Of a stretch of DNA of 64,000 nucleotides, positions 27,444-35,905 are shown piece after piece. How positions within the stretch are numbered: position 1 is the first letter of the stretch; each line of letters starts with the position of its first letter. The notes below the pieces were generated by a model that saw only the letters and a program-made list of their open reading frames with translations, searched no databases and had not been told where the DNA came from. Origin of the DNA: Polaromonas sp. (GTDB lineage: Bacteria; Pseudomonadota; Gammaproteobacteria; Burkholderiales; Burkholderiaceae_C); contig NZ_JAQSDN010000002.1 of NCBI RefSeq assembly GCF_029945925.1, forward strand, positions 20,548-84,547, written 5' to 3'. A program made the translations under genes and the position numbers.

Positions 27444-28044
27444 CTCCACATGTGGGGAGAGCGTGGGGGTACCCGCTTCAACAGCCGGGGCCGCGGAACC
27501 GGCTTTGCCGGGCCGCAGGCGCAGCGCCCCCTCGGGGGGCAGGGAACCACACGAAGTGGGGAGCGTGGGGGCACCGTTTCGCATCGGTGAAGGCTGGGAC
27601 ACCCATGCGCTGGTGCCGGGCCGCAAGCTGATCATTGGCGGTGTCACGGTGCCGCACAGCGCCGGCCTGCTCGGCCACTCCGATGCGGATGTGCTGATCC
27701 ACGCCATCATCGACGCGCTGCTGGGCGCCGCCGGTCTGGGCGACATCGGCAGCCATTTCCCCGACACCGATGTCCGCTTCAAGGGGGCGGACTCGGTGGT
27801 GCTGCTGCGTGAAACCGGCCGCCTGCTGGCCGAACGCGGACTTCGCATAGGCAACATCGACAGCACCGTGATTGCGCAGGCGCCCAAGCTGGCCAGCCAC
27901 ATTCCGGCGATGCGCGAGCGCATCGCGCAAACCCTGGGGCTGGAGGCCGGACGGGTCAACGTGAAAGCCAAGACCGCCGAGAAGCTGGGGCCGGTGGGGC
28001 AGGGGCTGAGCATCGAAGCGCGAGCTGTGGCGCTATTGTTTTAA
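27418..28044 (+). CDS. ispF: 2-C-methyl-D-erythritol 2,4-cyclodiphosphate synthase, with repeat-derived N-terminal extension
   Basis: 208 residues if started at ATG 27418. Only the last about 157, from [16 protein letters not shown], match the family, with metal ligands in GWDTHAL and [13 protein letters not shown] and the closing [12 protein letters not shown]. IspF forms the cyclic diphosphate in the MEP pathway as a trimer. The first 49 codons cross a dispersed repeat (27482-27573). GTG 27565 would give 159 residues, the normal length; GTG 27556 is another option. None has a convincing ribosome site. The last codons (ALLF, TAA) belong to a GCTAT/ATAGC element. Confidence 0.92.
   Translation: MTPAANPSDSTCGESVGVPASTAGAAEPALPGRRRSAPSGGREPHEVGSVGAPFRIGEGWDTHALVPGRKLIIGGVTVPHSAGLLGHSDADVLIHAIIDALLGAAGLGDIGSHFPDTDVRFKGADSVVLLRETGRLLAERGLRIGNIDSTVIAQAPKLASHIPAMRERIAQTLGLEAGRVNVKAKTAEKLGPVGQGLSIEARAVALLF
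27482..27573 (+). repeat. CCCCCTCGGGGGG dispersed repeat, copy 1, at the ispD-ispF junction
   Basis: The parts in order are GCCGGGGCCGCGG, CCGGCTTTGCCGGGCCGCAGG, CCCCCTCGGGGGGCAGG, ACACGAAGTGG and AGCGTGGGGGCACC. The same order occurs at 28168-28262. It contains a C6G6 palindrome and is open in the ispF frame. Confidence 0.85.
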
Positions 28045-28080
28045 TAGCTGCTTGCGCCCGTCGGATAAGGGCTGAGAGGC
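28030..28080 (+). repeat. GCTAT/ATAGC dispersed element, copy 6, overlapping the ispF stop
   Basis: GCTATTGTTTTAATAGC contains the last ispF codons and its TAA. TGCTTGCGCCCG and AAGGGCTGAGAGGC follow. Confidence 0.85.
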
Positions 28081-28122
28081 GATTTGATGCATAAGGTGCT
28101 CAGCGGCCCTCTGACGACTTCC

Positions 28123-28145
28123 TTCGACAGGCTCAGGACGAACGG
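28123..28145 (+). repeat. REP-like core, second copy
   Basis: TTCGACAGGCTCAGGACGAA, then CGG: the same core as the right arm of the repeat at 3778-3851, here without its inverted partner. Confidence 0.8.
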
Positions 28146-28167
28146 GTATAGCGGAGGCTCTTAAGGC

Positions 28168-28262
28168 AAGCCGGGGCCGCGGGTCCGGCTCCGCCGGCCC
28201 GCAGGCGCAGCGGCCCCCTCGGGGGGCAGGGAGCTACACGCAGTGAGCGACCGTGGGGGCAC
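28168..28262 (+). repeat. CCCCCTCGGGGGG dispersed repeat, copy 2
   Basis: It is nearly identical in order to the copy at 27482-27573 (GCCGGGGCCGCGG, then CCCCCTCGGGGGGCAGG, ACACGCAGTGAG and CGTGGGGGCAC). It ends just before the envZ stop region. Confidence 0.9.
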
Positions 28263-28265
28263 TAT

Positions 28266-29777
28266 TCAACCCCTTCTTAGTTTGATGTGCGCAGCCAGTC
28301 CGCCCGAACTGGTGTTGGCCAGCGCGAACACGCCGCCCATGCGGTGCAGGGTTCTCTCGACAATCGCCAGGCCCAGCCCGGCCCCGGTGGCCGCCGTGCG
28401 GGCCGCGTCGCCGCGGAAAAAGGGCTTGGTCAGGTTGTTCAGGGCCTGCGGCGCGACGCCGGTGCCGTGGTCGCGCACCTTGATCAGCACCCACTGGTCG
28501 CGTTCCTTGGCTGCGATGTCGACCATGGCGATGCCGGTCTCCGGTGTCTTGCCATAACGCCGCGCGTTTTCCAGCAGGTTGGCGATCACGCGGGACAGCT
28601 CGACCTCGTCGGCGAGCACCACAATCTGGCCCGGAAGTGACACATTGACGCGCATGTCGGCGTATTCGCCCACAGAATAGACGGCCGCATCGACGATGGC
28701 ATTGAGCGACACCGACGCCAGCTGCGGCGGATCGGGCCGGGCGTAGTCCAGGAACTTGTCGATGATGGCGTCGAGCTGGGTGATGTCGGCGGCCATATGG
28801 GCCCTGGCCTCCGGATCGGCCACGCTCATTTCTGTTTCGAGCCGCAGCCGCGCCAGCGGCGTGCGCAGGTCGTGTGAAATGCCGGCCAGCATGATGACGC
28901 GGTCTTCCTCGATTTTGGAGAGCTGCTCGGCCATGCGGTTGAAGCCGATGTTGACCTCGCGGATCTCACTGGTCGCCACCTGCTCGTCGAGCAGGCTGGC
29001 GTCGAAGTCACCGTCGCGCATGCGGCTGGCCGCAAACGACAGCTGTTTGAGCGGCCGGTTGATGAGGCGCGCAATCAGCGCGGCACCGACAAGCGACAGG
29101 ATCGCCGCCGTGATCAGCCAGATCAGCCAGGTGCCGCCCTGCAGGGGGCCCAGCCGCGAGGGGTCGGTCAGCAGCCAGTAGGCGTCGCCGTCGATGTTGA
29201 ACCCGACCCACAGGCCGGGCACGCCGTTGACGGACCGGGCCACCACCGTGCCTTCGCCCATGCGTGCCGTCAGTTCGTCGCCAATGCGCTCACTGAAGGG
29301 ATCGTTGACAAAGTGCTCGAACTTGTCGCGCGGTTCGCGCGGCGAGATGCGCACACCTTCTTCCTCGGCCAGGGTCTTGATCAGCCAGACCCGGGTGATG
29401 GAGTCGGAGTATTTCAGCGCGGCGCGGCTCAGGTTGACCAGCGAGGCGAGTTGCCGGGCGCTTTGCACGGCGCGCGGCTCGAATTCCAGCGCCCGGAAGG
29501 TCTGCAGCCAGGCGACGATGCAGCCAATCAGCAGCAGTGAGAGGAACAGGAAGGTGCGCCAGAACAGGCTCAGGCCGACGCGCGGGCGCATCTCCAGTGG
29601 CGCCGGTGCGGTTTCCGGCGCCGCGGGGGCAGTTTCCAGGTGTACGGCGCGTGTGCCTTGCATTCGGGGACTCAGGGTGAGGTGGGTTGGCCCGGTCAGC
29701 CTGAGGGGAGTCGGGCGTCCGGCAGCAAGTGGCGCTTTCGCTTTCGCTTCAGCTCGTGCCGTCCGGCACGAAGACAT
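28266..29777 (-). CDS. envZ: Osmosensing-type sensor histidine kinase of the EnvZ family
   Basis: 503 residues from ATG at 29777, which overlaps the ompR stop by 29 bases; ATG at 29663 or 29591 would give shorter forms. The first about 62 residues are Pro/Ala-rich and may not be translated. After that come a membrane helix (FWRTFLFLSLLLIGCIVAWL), a periplasmic part of about 130 residues, a second helix, HAMP (RLINRPLKQLSFAASRMRDG), the phospho-acceptor His in LAGISHDLRTPLARL, and an ATPase with LLENARRYG, DHGTGVA and GAGLGLAIVE. It should act with the OmpR gene next to it. Confidence 0.92.
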   Translation of the reverse strand: MSSCRTARAEAKAKAPLAAGRPTPLRLTGPTHLTLSPRMQGTRAVHLETAPAAPETAPAPLEMRPRVGLSLFWRTFLFLSLLLIGCIVAWLQTFRALEFEPRAVQSARQLASLVNLSRAALKYSDSITRVWLIKTLAEEEGVRISPREPRDKFEHFVNDPFSERIGDELTARMGEGTVVARSVNGVPGLWVGFNIDGDAYWLLTDPSRLGPLQGGTWLIWLITAAILSLVGAALIARLINRPLKQLSFAASRMRDGDFDASLLDEQVATSEIREVNIGFNRMAEQLSKIEEDRVIMLAGISHDLRTPLARLRLETEMSVADPEARAHMAADITQLDAIIDKFLDYARPDPPQLASVSLNAIVDAAVYSVGEYADMRVNVSLPGQIVVLADEVELSRVIANLLENARRYGKTPETGIAMVDIAAKERDQWVLIKVRDHGTGVAPQALNNLTKPFFRGDAARTAATGAGLGLAIVERTLHRMGGVFALANTSSGGLAAHIKLRRG

Positions 29778-30486
29778 AACCGATGCCCCACACGGTCTGG
29801 ATGTAGCGGGGCGCCGCAGCGTCCACCTCGATCAGCTTGCGCAGGCGCGAGACCTGCACGTCCAGGCTGCGGTCAAAGGGCTCAAACTCCCGGCCGCGCG
29901 CCAGTTGCGCCAGCTTTTCGCGCGACAGCGGCTGGCGCGGATGCCGCACCAGCGTCTTGAGCATGGCGAATTCGCCGGTGGTCAGTGGCAGCTCCTCGCC
30001 ATTTTTCTGCAGGGTGCGCAAGCCCATGTCGAAGCTGAAGGGCCCGAAATTGACCACTTCCTGCTCGCTCGACGGCGCGCCCGGCACTTCGACCGCGGGG
30101 CGGCGGCGCAGCACGGCATGGATGCGCGCGAGCAATTCGCGCGGGTTGAACGGCTTGGCCAGGTAATCGTCGGCGCCGACTTCCAGCCCGACGATGCGGT
30201 CCACGTCCTCGCCCTTGGCGGTCAGCATGATGATGGGGGTGCGGTCGTTGGCGGCGCGCAGGCGCCGGCAGATGGACAGGCCGTCTTCGCCGGGCATCAT
30301 CAGGTCGAGCACGATCAGGTCCACGGCATCGCGCATCATGATGCGGTTCAGGGCCTTGCTGTCCTCCGCCAGGATGACTTCAAAACCTTCCTGCGTCAGA
30401 TAGCGGCGCAGCAGGTCGCGGATGCGGGCATCGTCGTCAAGAATCAGGATCTTGTCAGCGCGGGTGGAGTTGCTAGCTTGTGTCAT
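29749..30486 (-). CDS. ompR: Response regulator of the OmpR family
   Basis: 245 residues from ATG at 30486; the frame is open further upstream, but family members start here. The receiver has the acidic pair in LILDDDARIRD, the phosphorylation Asp in IVLDLMMPGEDG, Thr in LTAKGED and Lys in YLAKPFNPREL. The C-terminal winged helix has TTGEFAMLKTLV, RSLDVQVSRLRKLIE and RYIQTVWGIGYVFVP. This is the DNA-binding partner of EnvZ; in enterobacteria the pair controls porins. Confidence 0.95.
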   Translation of the reverse strand: MTQASNSTRADKILILDDDARIRDLLRRYLTQEGFEVILAEDSKALNRIMMRDAVDLIVLDLMMPGEDGLSICRRLRAANDRTPIIMLTAKGEDVDRIVGLEVGADDYLAKPFNPRELLARIHAVLRRRPAVEVPGAPSSEQEVVNFGPFSFDMGLRTLQKNGEELPLTTGEFAMLKTLVRHPRQPLSREKLAQLARGREFEPFDRSLDVQVSRLRKLIEVDAAAPRYIQTVWGIGYVFVPDGTS

Positions 30487-30758
30487 AAGGCGATCGTAAT
30501 TTGTAACAGAGCCAATTCTGCGGGCTAAAAACGCGGATTCGAGATTTTTTGTGCACTTTGACAGACTGTTACAGAAGTTGCAGTTACGGGCAGGCGGGAT
30601 AAGGGAGAGTTGCGAACCAATGGCAGGCTTGGGCCCTTCGATGGCAACCATTGACGGCCGATGCTGACAAGCCGGGCGCTGAAAGTCGTCTATCGTTTCG
30701 CCAGCGGCGCGGTTTTTGCCGCATGCCCATTGTTTTTTATTCAACCGAAAGTGATCCC

Positions 30759-31472
30759 TTGAAAAAAACCACCCACCTTTTTGCCGCCTGTGCGCTCCTG
30801 GCCGCAAGCACCGGCCTGTTTGCCCAGAACCAGCCTGGACCTTACGCGCCGCTGCAAAACGTCGCGCAGCTGTCGGCCAGCGCGGCCGTCGAAGTGCAGC
30901 AGGACCTGCTGTCCATCGCAATGACCACCACGCGCGACGGCAGCGATGCCGCCACGGTGCAAAACCAGCTCAAGCTGGCCCTGGAGGCGGCACTGGCCGA
31001 GGCCAAAAAAACCGCCCAGCCTGGCCTGATGGATGTGCGCACCGGCAACTTCAGCCTGTACCCGCGTTATGGCAAGGACGGCAAGATGAACGGCTGGCAG
31101 GGCAGCACTGAGATGGTGCTGGAGGGCCGGGACTTTGCGCGCATCACGGCAGCGGCCGGCAAGGTCCAGACCTTGAGCCTGGGCAATGTCGGTTTTGCGC
31201 TGAGCCGCGAGGCCCGTGCCCGCGTCGAGGGGGATGCGCAGGCGCAGGCGATTGAGCGTTTCAAGGCCAAGGCCGGCGAGATCGCCCGGGGTTTCAATTT
31301 TTCCGGCTACACGCTGCGTGAAGTCGCCATCAACGCCAATGACCAGGGCCCGATCCGTCCGCGCATGATGGCCATGGAAGCCAAGGCCGCAATGTCGGAT
31401 TCGGCGATTCCTGTCGAAGCCGGCAAAAGCACCGTGCTGGTCAACGTGTCGGGCTCCGTGCAGATGAAGTGA
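30759..31472 (+). CDS. SIMPL-domain (DUF541) periplasmic protein
   Basis: 237 residues from TTG 30759, chosen because the signal peptide then starts KKTTHLFAACALLAAS and is cut after FAQ; ATG 30723 in frame would add 12 residues. The SIMPL/DUF541 fold is seen in LSASAAVEVQQDLLSIAMTT, FSLYPRYGKDGKMNGW and ALSREARARVEGDA. Related proteins (such as BP26 and YggE) are periplasmic, form oligomeric channels or lower oxidative stress; the exact role is unknown. It is divergent from ompR, and the 272-base gap must hold both promoters. Confidence 0.85.
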   Translation: MKKTTHLFAACALLAASTGLFAQNQPGPYAPLQNVAQLSASAAVEVQQDLLSIAMTTTRDGSDAATVQNQLKLALEAALAEAKKTAQPGLMDVRTGNFSLYPRYGKDGKMNGWQGSTEMVLEGRDFARITAAAGKVQTLSLGNVGFALSREARARVEGDAQAQAIERFKAKAGEIARGFNFSGYTLREVAINANDQGPIRPRMMAMEAKAAMSDSAIPVEAGKSTVLVNVSGSVQMK

Positions 31473-31569
31473 CGACGTGCCCTCTGCTGGTGATCCGGCC
31501 GTACCGGACACTCCCGGAAGGGCGTTTGCCTGACAGACGGAAACAGGGCCGGTCCGTAAGCTGGTGAGC

Positions 31570-32538
31570 ATGAATGTTCATTTTCTGGCGCAGGACGCCG
31601 CGCGCCGGGGCCCCTTGCTGATTGTCATCAATGCGGGTTCGGGCCACCACAACACCGACGACGAACAGGCCCTGATGGCGCGCGTGTTCACGCAGGCTGG
31701 CCGCGAGTTCGAGTTCCTGCCGATTGACGAAACCAACCAGATCGACCAAGTGGCGCGCAGCGCTGTCCGCCAGGCCAAGGCCCGGGGTGGCGTGGTGGTG
31801 GCTGCGGGCGGCGACGGCACCATCAATGCCGTGGCCCGCGCCGTGCTGGGCAGCGGCTGCCCCTTCGGCGTCCTGCCGCAGGGCACCTTCAATTATTTCG
31901 GCCGTGTCCATGCAATCCCGCAGGAGACCGAGGCGGCGGCCAGGGCCCTGGTCGGCGCCAGTGTGTCGCCGGTCCAGGTCGGCCAGGTCAACGGCAGGCT
32001 GTTTCTGGTCAATGCCAGTCTGGGTCTGTACCCGCAATTGCTGGAGGACAGGGAAGCCTGGAAGCAGCAGTTCGGCCGCAGCCGCCTGGTGGCTTTTGTT
32101 TCGGGCATGGCCTCGTTGCTGCAGACGCGCCGCCAGCTTCAGCTGCAGATCGAATCGGCCGGCCAGGTGGCCGCCTTGCGCACACCGACGCTGTTTGTCG
32201 GCAACAACCACCTGCAACTCACACGTGTGGGCATTGCCGAAAAAGACGCCAATGCGGTGGTGCACGGCCAGCTGGCCGGGGTGGTGGTGCGTCCCATCGG
32301 CACGCTGGCGCTGTTCGGCCTGCTGCTGCGCGGCCTGCTGGGGCGGCTCGGCGATGCAGACAATATCCACAGCTTTTCGTTTCGCCGCCTGACGGTCACG
32401 CCGCGCGGGCGCCGGCGTGTCAAGGTGGCCACCGACGGGGAGGTCTGCTGGATGGAGGCACCGCTGGTGTTCGAGGTCGCCGACCAACCCCTGCTGCTGA
32501 TGGTTCCCGCGCCGGCCGACCGGGTGGAAGTGGCCTGA
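31570..32538 (+). CDS. Diacylglycerol-kinase-type lipid kinase
   Basis: 322 residues from ATG 31570; GTG 31564 is an equal choice. The DAGK catalytic domain is visible: LLIVINAGSGHH (phosphate-binding start), GGDGTINAVARAVLGSG (the GGDGT motif) and LPQGTFNYFGR. A beta-sandwich C-terminal domain follows. Bacterial members phosphorylate diacylglycerol or related lipids (DgkB, YegS). The stop overlaps the next gene's start by one base, so the two are coupled. Confidence 0.88.
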   Translation: MNVHFLAQDAARRGPLLIVINAGSGHHNTDDEQALMARVFTQAGREFEFLPIDETNQIDQVARSAVRQAKARGGVVVAAGGDGTINAVARAVLGSGCPFGVLPQGTFNYFGRVHAIPQETEAAARALVGASVSPVQVGQVNGRLFLVNASLGLYPQLLEDREAWKQQFGRSRLVAFVSGMASLLQTRRQLQLQIESAGQVAALRTPTLFVGNNHLQLTRVGIAEKDANAVVHGQLAGVVVRPIGTLALFGLLLRGLLGRLGDADNIHSFSFRRLTVTPRGRRRVKVATDGEVCWMEAPLVFEVADQPLLLMVPAPADRVEVA

Positions 32539-33365
32539 TGAACAAGCTGCTGCAGATCTCCGACCCCCATTTCGGCACGGCGCAGCCGCCGGTGATGGAG
32601 GCGCTGGTGGAACTGGTGCGGCAACAGCGCCCTGATGTGCTGGTGCTGTCGGGCGACATCACGCAACGTGCGACGGCGGCGCAGTTTGGCGAGGCGAGGG
32701 CGTTTTGTGAACGCCTGCAGATTCCGCAGATGCTGGTTTTGCCCGGCAACCACGACATCCCGCTGTTCAACCCCTGGCAACGCCTGGTCACGCCTTATGC
32801 GCGCTATTTGCGGGCCTTCGGGCCCGGCCTGGAACCGGTGCTGGACACCGCCTGGCTGCAACTGAGCATGGTGAACACCACGCGCCGCTGGCGGCACAAA
32901 AATGGCGAGGTGTCGGCCCGGCAGATCGAACGGGTGGCCGCTCGCCTGCGCCGGGCCGGGCCCGGGCAACTGCGCGTGGTGGTGGTGCACCAGCCGGTGT
33001 ATGTGCTGCGCGCTGAGGACGAGCACGACCGCCTGCTCGGCTGGGAGCCGGCGGTGCGCGCCTGGGCCGCTGCCGGCGCGGACATTGTCATGGGGGGGCA
33101 TATTCACCTGCCTTATGTCTGCGAACTGTCCTCCTGCGTGGAAGGCCTGCCGCGGCGCCTCTGGTGTGTGCAGGCCGGTACCGCGCTGTCCTCACGCATC
33201 CGGCGCGAAGCTCCCAACTCCGTGAACCTGCTGCTGTGCGACCCGGCCGCCCATCCGCTGGCGGGCCGGCTCGAACGCTGGGACTACCGCAGCGCCGGCG
33301 GCGCGGGGCGTTTTGAAGTGGCGCATACCAGCGAGTTTCTGCCGGACCGCGCGGTGGTTCGCTGA
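32538..33365 (+). CDS. Calcineurin-like metallophosphoesterase
   Basis: 275 residues from ATG 32538. All metal-binding blocks are present: LQISDPHFG, VLSGDIT, LPGNHDIPLF, VVVHQPVY and MGGHIHLPY. It belongs to the 3',5'-cAMP phosphodiesterase or UDP-diacylglucosamine hydrolase-like branch. The substrate is not clear. Being coupled to a lipid kinase suggests a lipid-linked phosphate, but that is an inference. Confidence 0.9.
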   Translation: MNKLLQISDPHFGTAQPPVMEALVELVRQQRPDVLVLSGDITQRATAAQFGEARAFCERLQIPQMLVLPGNHDIPLFNPWQRLVTPYARYLRAFGPGLEPVLDTAWLQLSMVNTTRRWRHKNGEVSARQIERVAARLRRAGPGQLRVVVVHQPVYVLRAEDEHDRLLGWEPAVRAWAAAGADIVMGGHIHLPYVCELSSCVEGLPRRLWCVQAGTALSSRIRREAPNSVNLLLCDPAAHPLAGRLERWDYRSAGGAGRFEVAHTSEFLPDRAVVR

Positions 33366-33378
33366 ATCTGCGGACGGA

Positions 33379-33834
33379 TCAGGCGGCAGACAGCGCTTTT
33401 TTGCGCAGCTGCCGGGCCACGATGATGTCCCGCAAATGGTCGTAGCTCCAGTTGAAGGCAAAGGTGTAGGGCAGGAAAAACAGCACGATGCCGATGTCCA
33501 GCACAAAGGCTTCCCACAGTCCGATGTCCAGCCACCAGGCGGCCAGCGGCACCACGGCCAGGATCAGGCCGACCTCGAACAGCACCGAATGCACCGCCCG
33601 CGCGCCCAGCGTGCGCCGGAAACCCAGGCGGCGCTGGGCGTTGTCAAACACCGCGTTGAACACCATGTTCCAGGCCATGGCGATCAGCGAAATCATCAAG
33701 GTCAGCAGCCCCATGTGCGCCAGCGAGTAGCCCAGCAGCCAGGCGCCCAGCGGCGCACAGAGGGCGATGGCCAGCACCTCGAAACCGAGGGCGTGGAAAA
33801 AACGTTCTTTGACGGACTTCTGGAGGAGACTCAT
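33379..33834 (-). CDS. PACE-family antimicrobial efflux transporter (AceI-like)
   Basis: 151 residues from ATG at 33834. It has two tandem bacterial transmembrane pair (BTP) domains with the PACE motifs: RFFHALGFEVLAIALCAP, then WNMVFNAVFD, and again RAVHSVLFEVGLILAVVPL, then YTFAFNWSYDHLRD. Each domain has two membrane helices and the conserved Glu of helix 1. AceI of Acinetobacter exports chlorhexidine and short diamines. The divergent LysR gene 101 bases away is probably its regulator, as for aceI-aceR. Confidence 0.93.
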   Translation of the reverse strand: MSLLQKSVKERFFHALGFEVLAIALCAPLGAWLLGYSLAHMGLLTLMISLIAMAWNMVFNAVFDNAQRRLGFRRTLGARAVHSVLFEVGLILAVVPLAAWWLDIGLWEAFVLDIGIVLFFLPYTFAFNWSYDHLRDIIVARQLRKKALSAA

Positions 33835-33935
33835 GGGCTGGCTGGTGCGCTGGTGAAATGGGATGCCTGTATTTTTATCGCTATTTCCAATACATTAAAG
33901 TTGATAATCATGTTAAAAATAGATAGATAGCCGCC

Positions 33936-34820
33936 ATGCGCCATTCCCCTGAAGCCCTGACCGCCTTTGCCGAAGCCGCCGCGCTGGGCTCTTTTTCGGC
34001 TGCCGCACGCAAGCTGGGCAAAAGCCAGTCCACCGTGAGCACGGCGATTGCCAACCTCGAGATCGACCTCGGCCTGACCCTGTTCGACCGCAGCAGCCGC
34101 AAACCCGCGCTGACCGAACACGGCCGGGTGATGCTGGGCAAGGTGCAGGAAATCCTGGCCGCCAGCGACCGGCTCGACCTCTCAGCCAGCCAGCTCGGCG
34201 GCGGCCTCGAAGCCAGGCTCAGCGTGGTCTGGTCAGACACCTACCAGTCGGATCGTTTTGAAGACATGCTGACGGCTTTCGAACAGCGTTTCCCTGACCT
34301 GGAGTTCGAGTGCCTGATCGCCGAACACGGCGACCTGGTGTCGCTGGTGCAAACCGGGCGCGCCCACATCGGTGTGGTCGGCGCCCAAGGGGCGTATCCG
34401 CCCGACATCGGTTCAGCCACGATTGCCGAACAGTCCGAAATCGCGCTGTTTGTCGCCACCAGCCATGCGCTGGCCGGCACGACGGACATCACGCCCGAGC
34501 TGCTGGCCCGGCACCGCGAACTGCGGCTGGACACCTACCTGGGCCGCGCCGACCAGGTCATGCCGGCGGCGCGCCGCTCCTGGTCGGCGCCCAGTTACCT
34601 GATGCTGCTGGAGATGGCGGTGCTGGGTTTTGGCTGGGCCGCGATTCCGCGCTGGATGGTCACGCGTTTTGCCGTCGGCAAACTCACCGAGCTGGACGCG
34701 CGCGGCTGGCCGCAACGGGTGCCGGTGGACGCCGTCTGGTCGCGCCAGCGGCCGCTGGGCCGCGCCGGCACCTGGCTGCTGCAGGAAATGCTGGCCGCGC
34801 CGGCACCCACGGTTTTATAA
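33936..34820 (+). CDS. LysR-type regulator, probable regulator of the PACE transporter
   Basis: 294 residues from ATG 33936. The N-terminal winged HTH is typical (LTAFAEAAALGSFSAAARKL, then SQSTVSTAIANLEIDLGLTLFDR). An effector-binding domain follows. It is divergent from the PACE gene. The gap has a T-N11-A-like region (TTTCCAATACATTAAAG) and an ATAG tetranucleotide repeat (33919-33930) just before the ATG. A polyamine-like inducer is plausible from the AceR comparison. Confidence 0.88.
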   Translation: MRHSPEALTAFAEAAALGSFSAAARKLGKSQSTVSTAIANLEIDLGLTLFDRSSRKPALTEHGRVMLGKVQEILAASDRLDLSASQLGGGLEARLSVVWSDTYQSDRFEDMLTAFEQRFPDLEFECLIAEHGDLVSLVQTGRAHIGVVGAQGAYPPDIGSATIAEQSEIALFVATSHALAGTTDITPELLARHRELRLDTYLGRADQVMPAARRSWSAPSYLMLLEMAVLGFGWAAIPRWMVTRFAVGKLTELDARGWPQRVPVDAVWSRQRPLGRAGTWLLQEMLAAPAPTVL

Positions 34821-34827
34821 GAAAATG

Positions 34828-34879
34828 AGGCTCCAGCCCTTATGGGGCGGGCGCAGGCAGCTCTTTATTTGATAGCGTC
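34828..34879 (-). repeat. GCTAT/ATAGC dispersed element, copy 7, overlapping a LysR gene end
   Basis: In reverse orientation it reads GGCTCCAGCCC, GGCGGGCGCAGG, then GCTCTTTATTTGATAGC. It supplies the last about 11 codons and stop of the gene at 34840. Confidence 0.8.
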
Positions 34880-35775
34880 CGGGGCGCGGCCTTGCCGACT
34901 TCGCCCAGCAGCCACTGCCGGAAGGCGCCCAGCGGCTTGAGGTGGCTGCGCGACTCGGGGTAACACAGGTAGTAACCCATCTCGTCCATGTAGCCGTCGT
35001 CCAGCGGCGTGACGACGAGGCCGGCGGCGATGTCGTCCTGCACCAGGCAATGCGGCACCAGCGCCAGGCCCATGCCGGCACGCACCGCGCGTATCAGGCT
35101 GTGGTACTGGTCCAGCTGCGGGCCCATCAGCGTGTTGACGCCGCTGACGCCGTGCGCCGCGCACCAGTGGGTCCAGGCGTGCGGCACGCTCACATGCTGG
35201 AGCAGGGTGAAGCCGGTGATGTCCTGCGCCTGGCGCAGCGGCGGCTGCGCCGGCAGCCCTGGCGGGGCGATCAGCACGACCTCCCGGCCGGTCAGGTAGT
35301 CGGCCCGGGCGCCCGGCCAGCGGCCGTTGCCGAACAAAATCGCGCAGTCCAGGTCTTCGCGCTGGAAGTCGTAGCCCTGGGCATAGGGCACATAGTGCAG
35401 TTCGATCTGCGGATGCTGGCGCTGGAAGTCCGGCAGGCGGGGTATCAGCCATTTGGCGCCGAAGGTGGGCAGGGTGGACAGGTGCAGGGCGCCGCCGCCG
35501 TCGCCGCTGGTGATCAGCTCCAGCGTGGCGGCTTCCAGCTGCGCCAGCACCGGCCGCACGGCGGCCTCGTAACGCACACCGGCGGGTGTCAGGGTCAGGC
35601 GCTGGCGGATGCGCTCGAACAGCAACACGCCGGTGAGTTGTTCAAGCTCGCTGATCTGTTTGCTGACGGCGCTTTGCGACAGGTGCAAGGCCTCGCAGGC
35701 GCGCGAGACGCTGCCGAACCGCGCGGTGGTGGTGAAGGCGCGGAGCAGGTGAATCGGCGGCTGGAGGCGTTTCAT
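34840..35775 (-). CDS. LysR-type regulator (GcvA-like), divergent from a Bug receptor gene
   Basis: 311 residues from ATG at 35775. It has the HTH LLRAFTTTARFGSVSRACEA, then LSQSAVSKQISELEQLTGVLLFER. The effector domain has GARADYLTGREVVLIAPPGLP, as in the GcvA group. The last residues (LSNKELPAPAP) are read from a GCTAT/ATAGC element and would not belong to the ancestral protein. It shares a 130-base gap with the Bug receptor gene and probably controls it. Confidence 0.88.
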   Translation of the reverse strand: MKRLQPPIHLLRAFTTTARFGSVSRACEALHLSQSAVSKQISELEQLTGVLLFERIRQRLTLTPAGVRYEAAVRPVLAQLEAATLELITSGDGGGALHLSTLPTFGAKWLIPRLPDFQRQHPQIELHYVPYAQGYDFQREDLDCAILFGNGRWPGARADYLTGREVVLIAPPGLPAQPPLRQAQDITGFTLLQHVSVPHAWTHWCAAHGVSGVNTLMGPQLDQYHSLIRAVRAGMGLALVPHCLVQDDIAAGLVVTPLDDGYMDEMGYYLCYPESRSHLKPLGAFRQWLLGEVGKAAPRTLSNKELPAPAP

Positions 35776-35905
35776 GACCCGATTTTAAGTCAGGTTCATT
35801 CCAATATGGACTTAACTCAGTCGAAGACTTCACGGGTGGCCCCGGTCGTCTGGCACCACTCCTGTTACACAATGGATTCACAAATTCATTTTGAAAAGGA
35901 TCACC

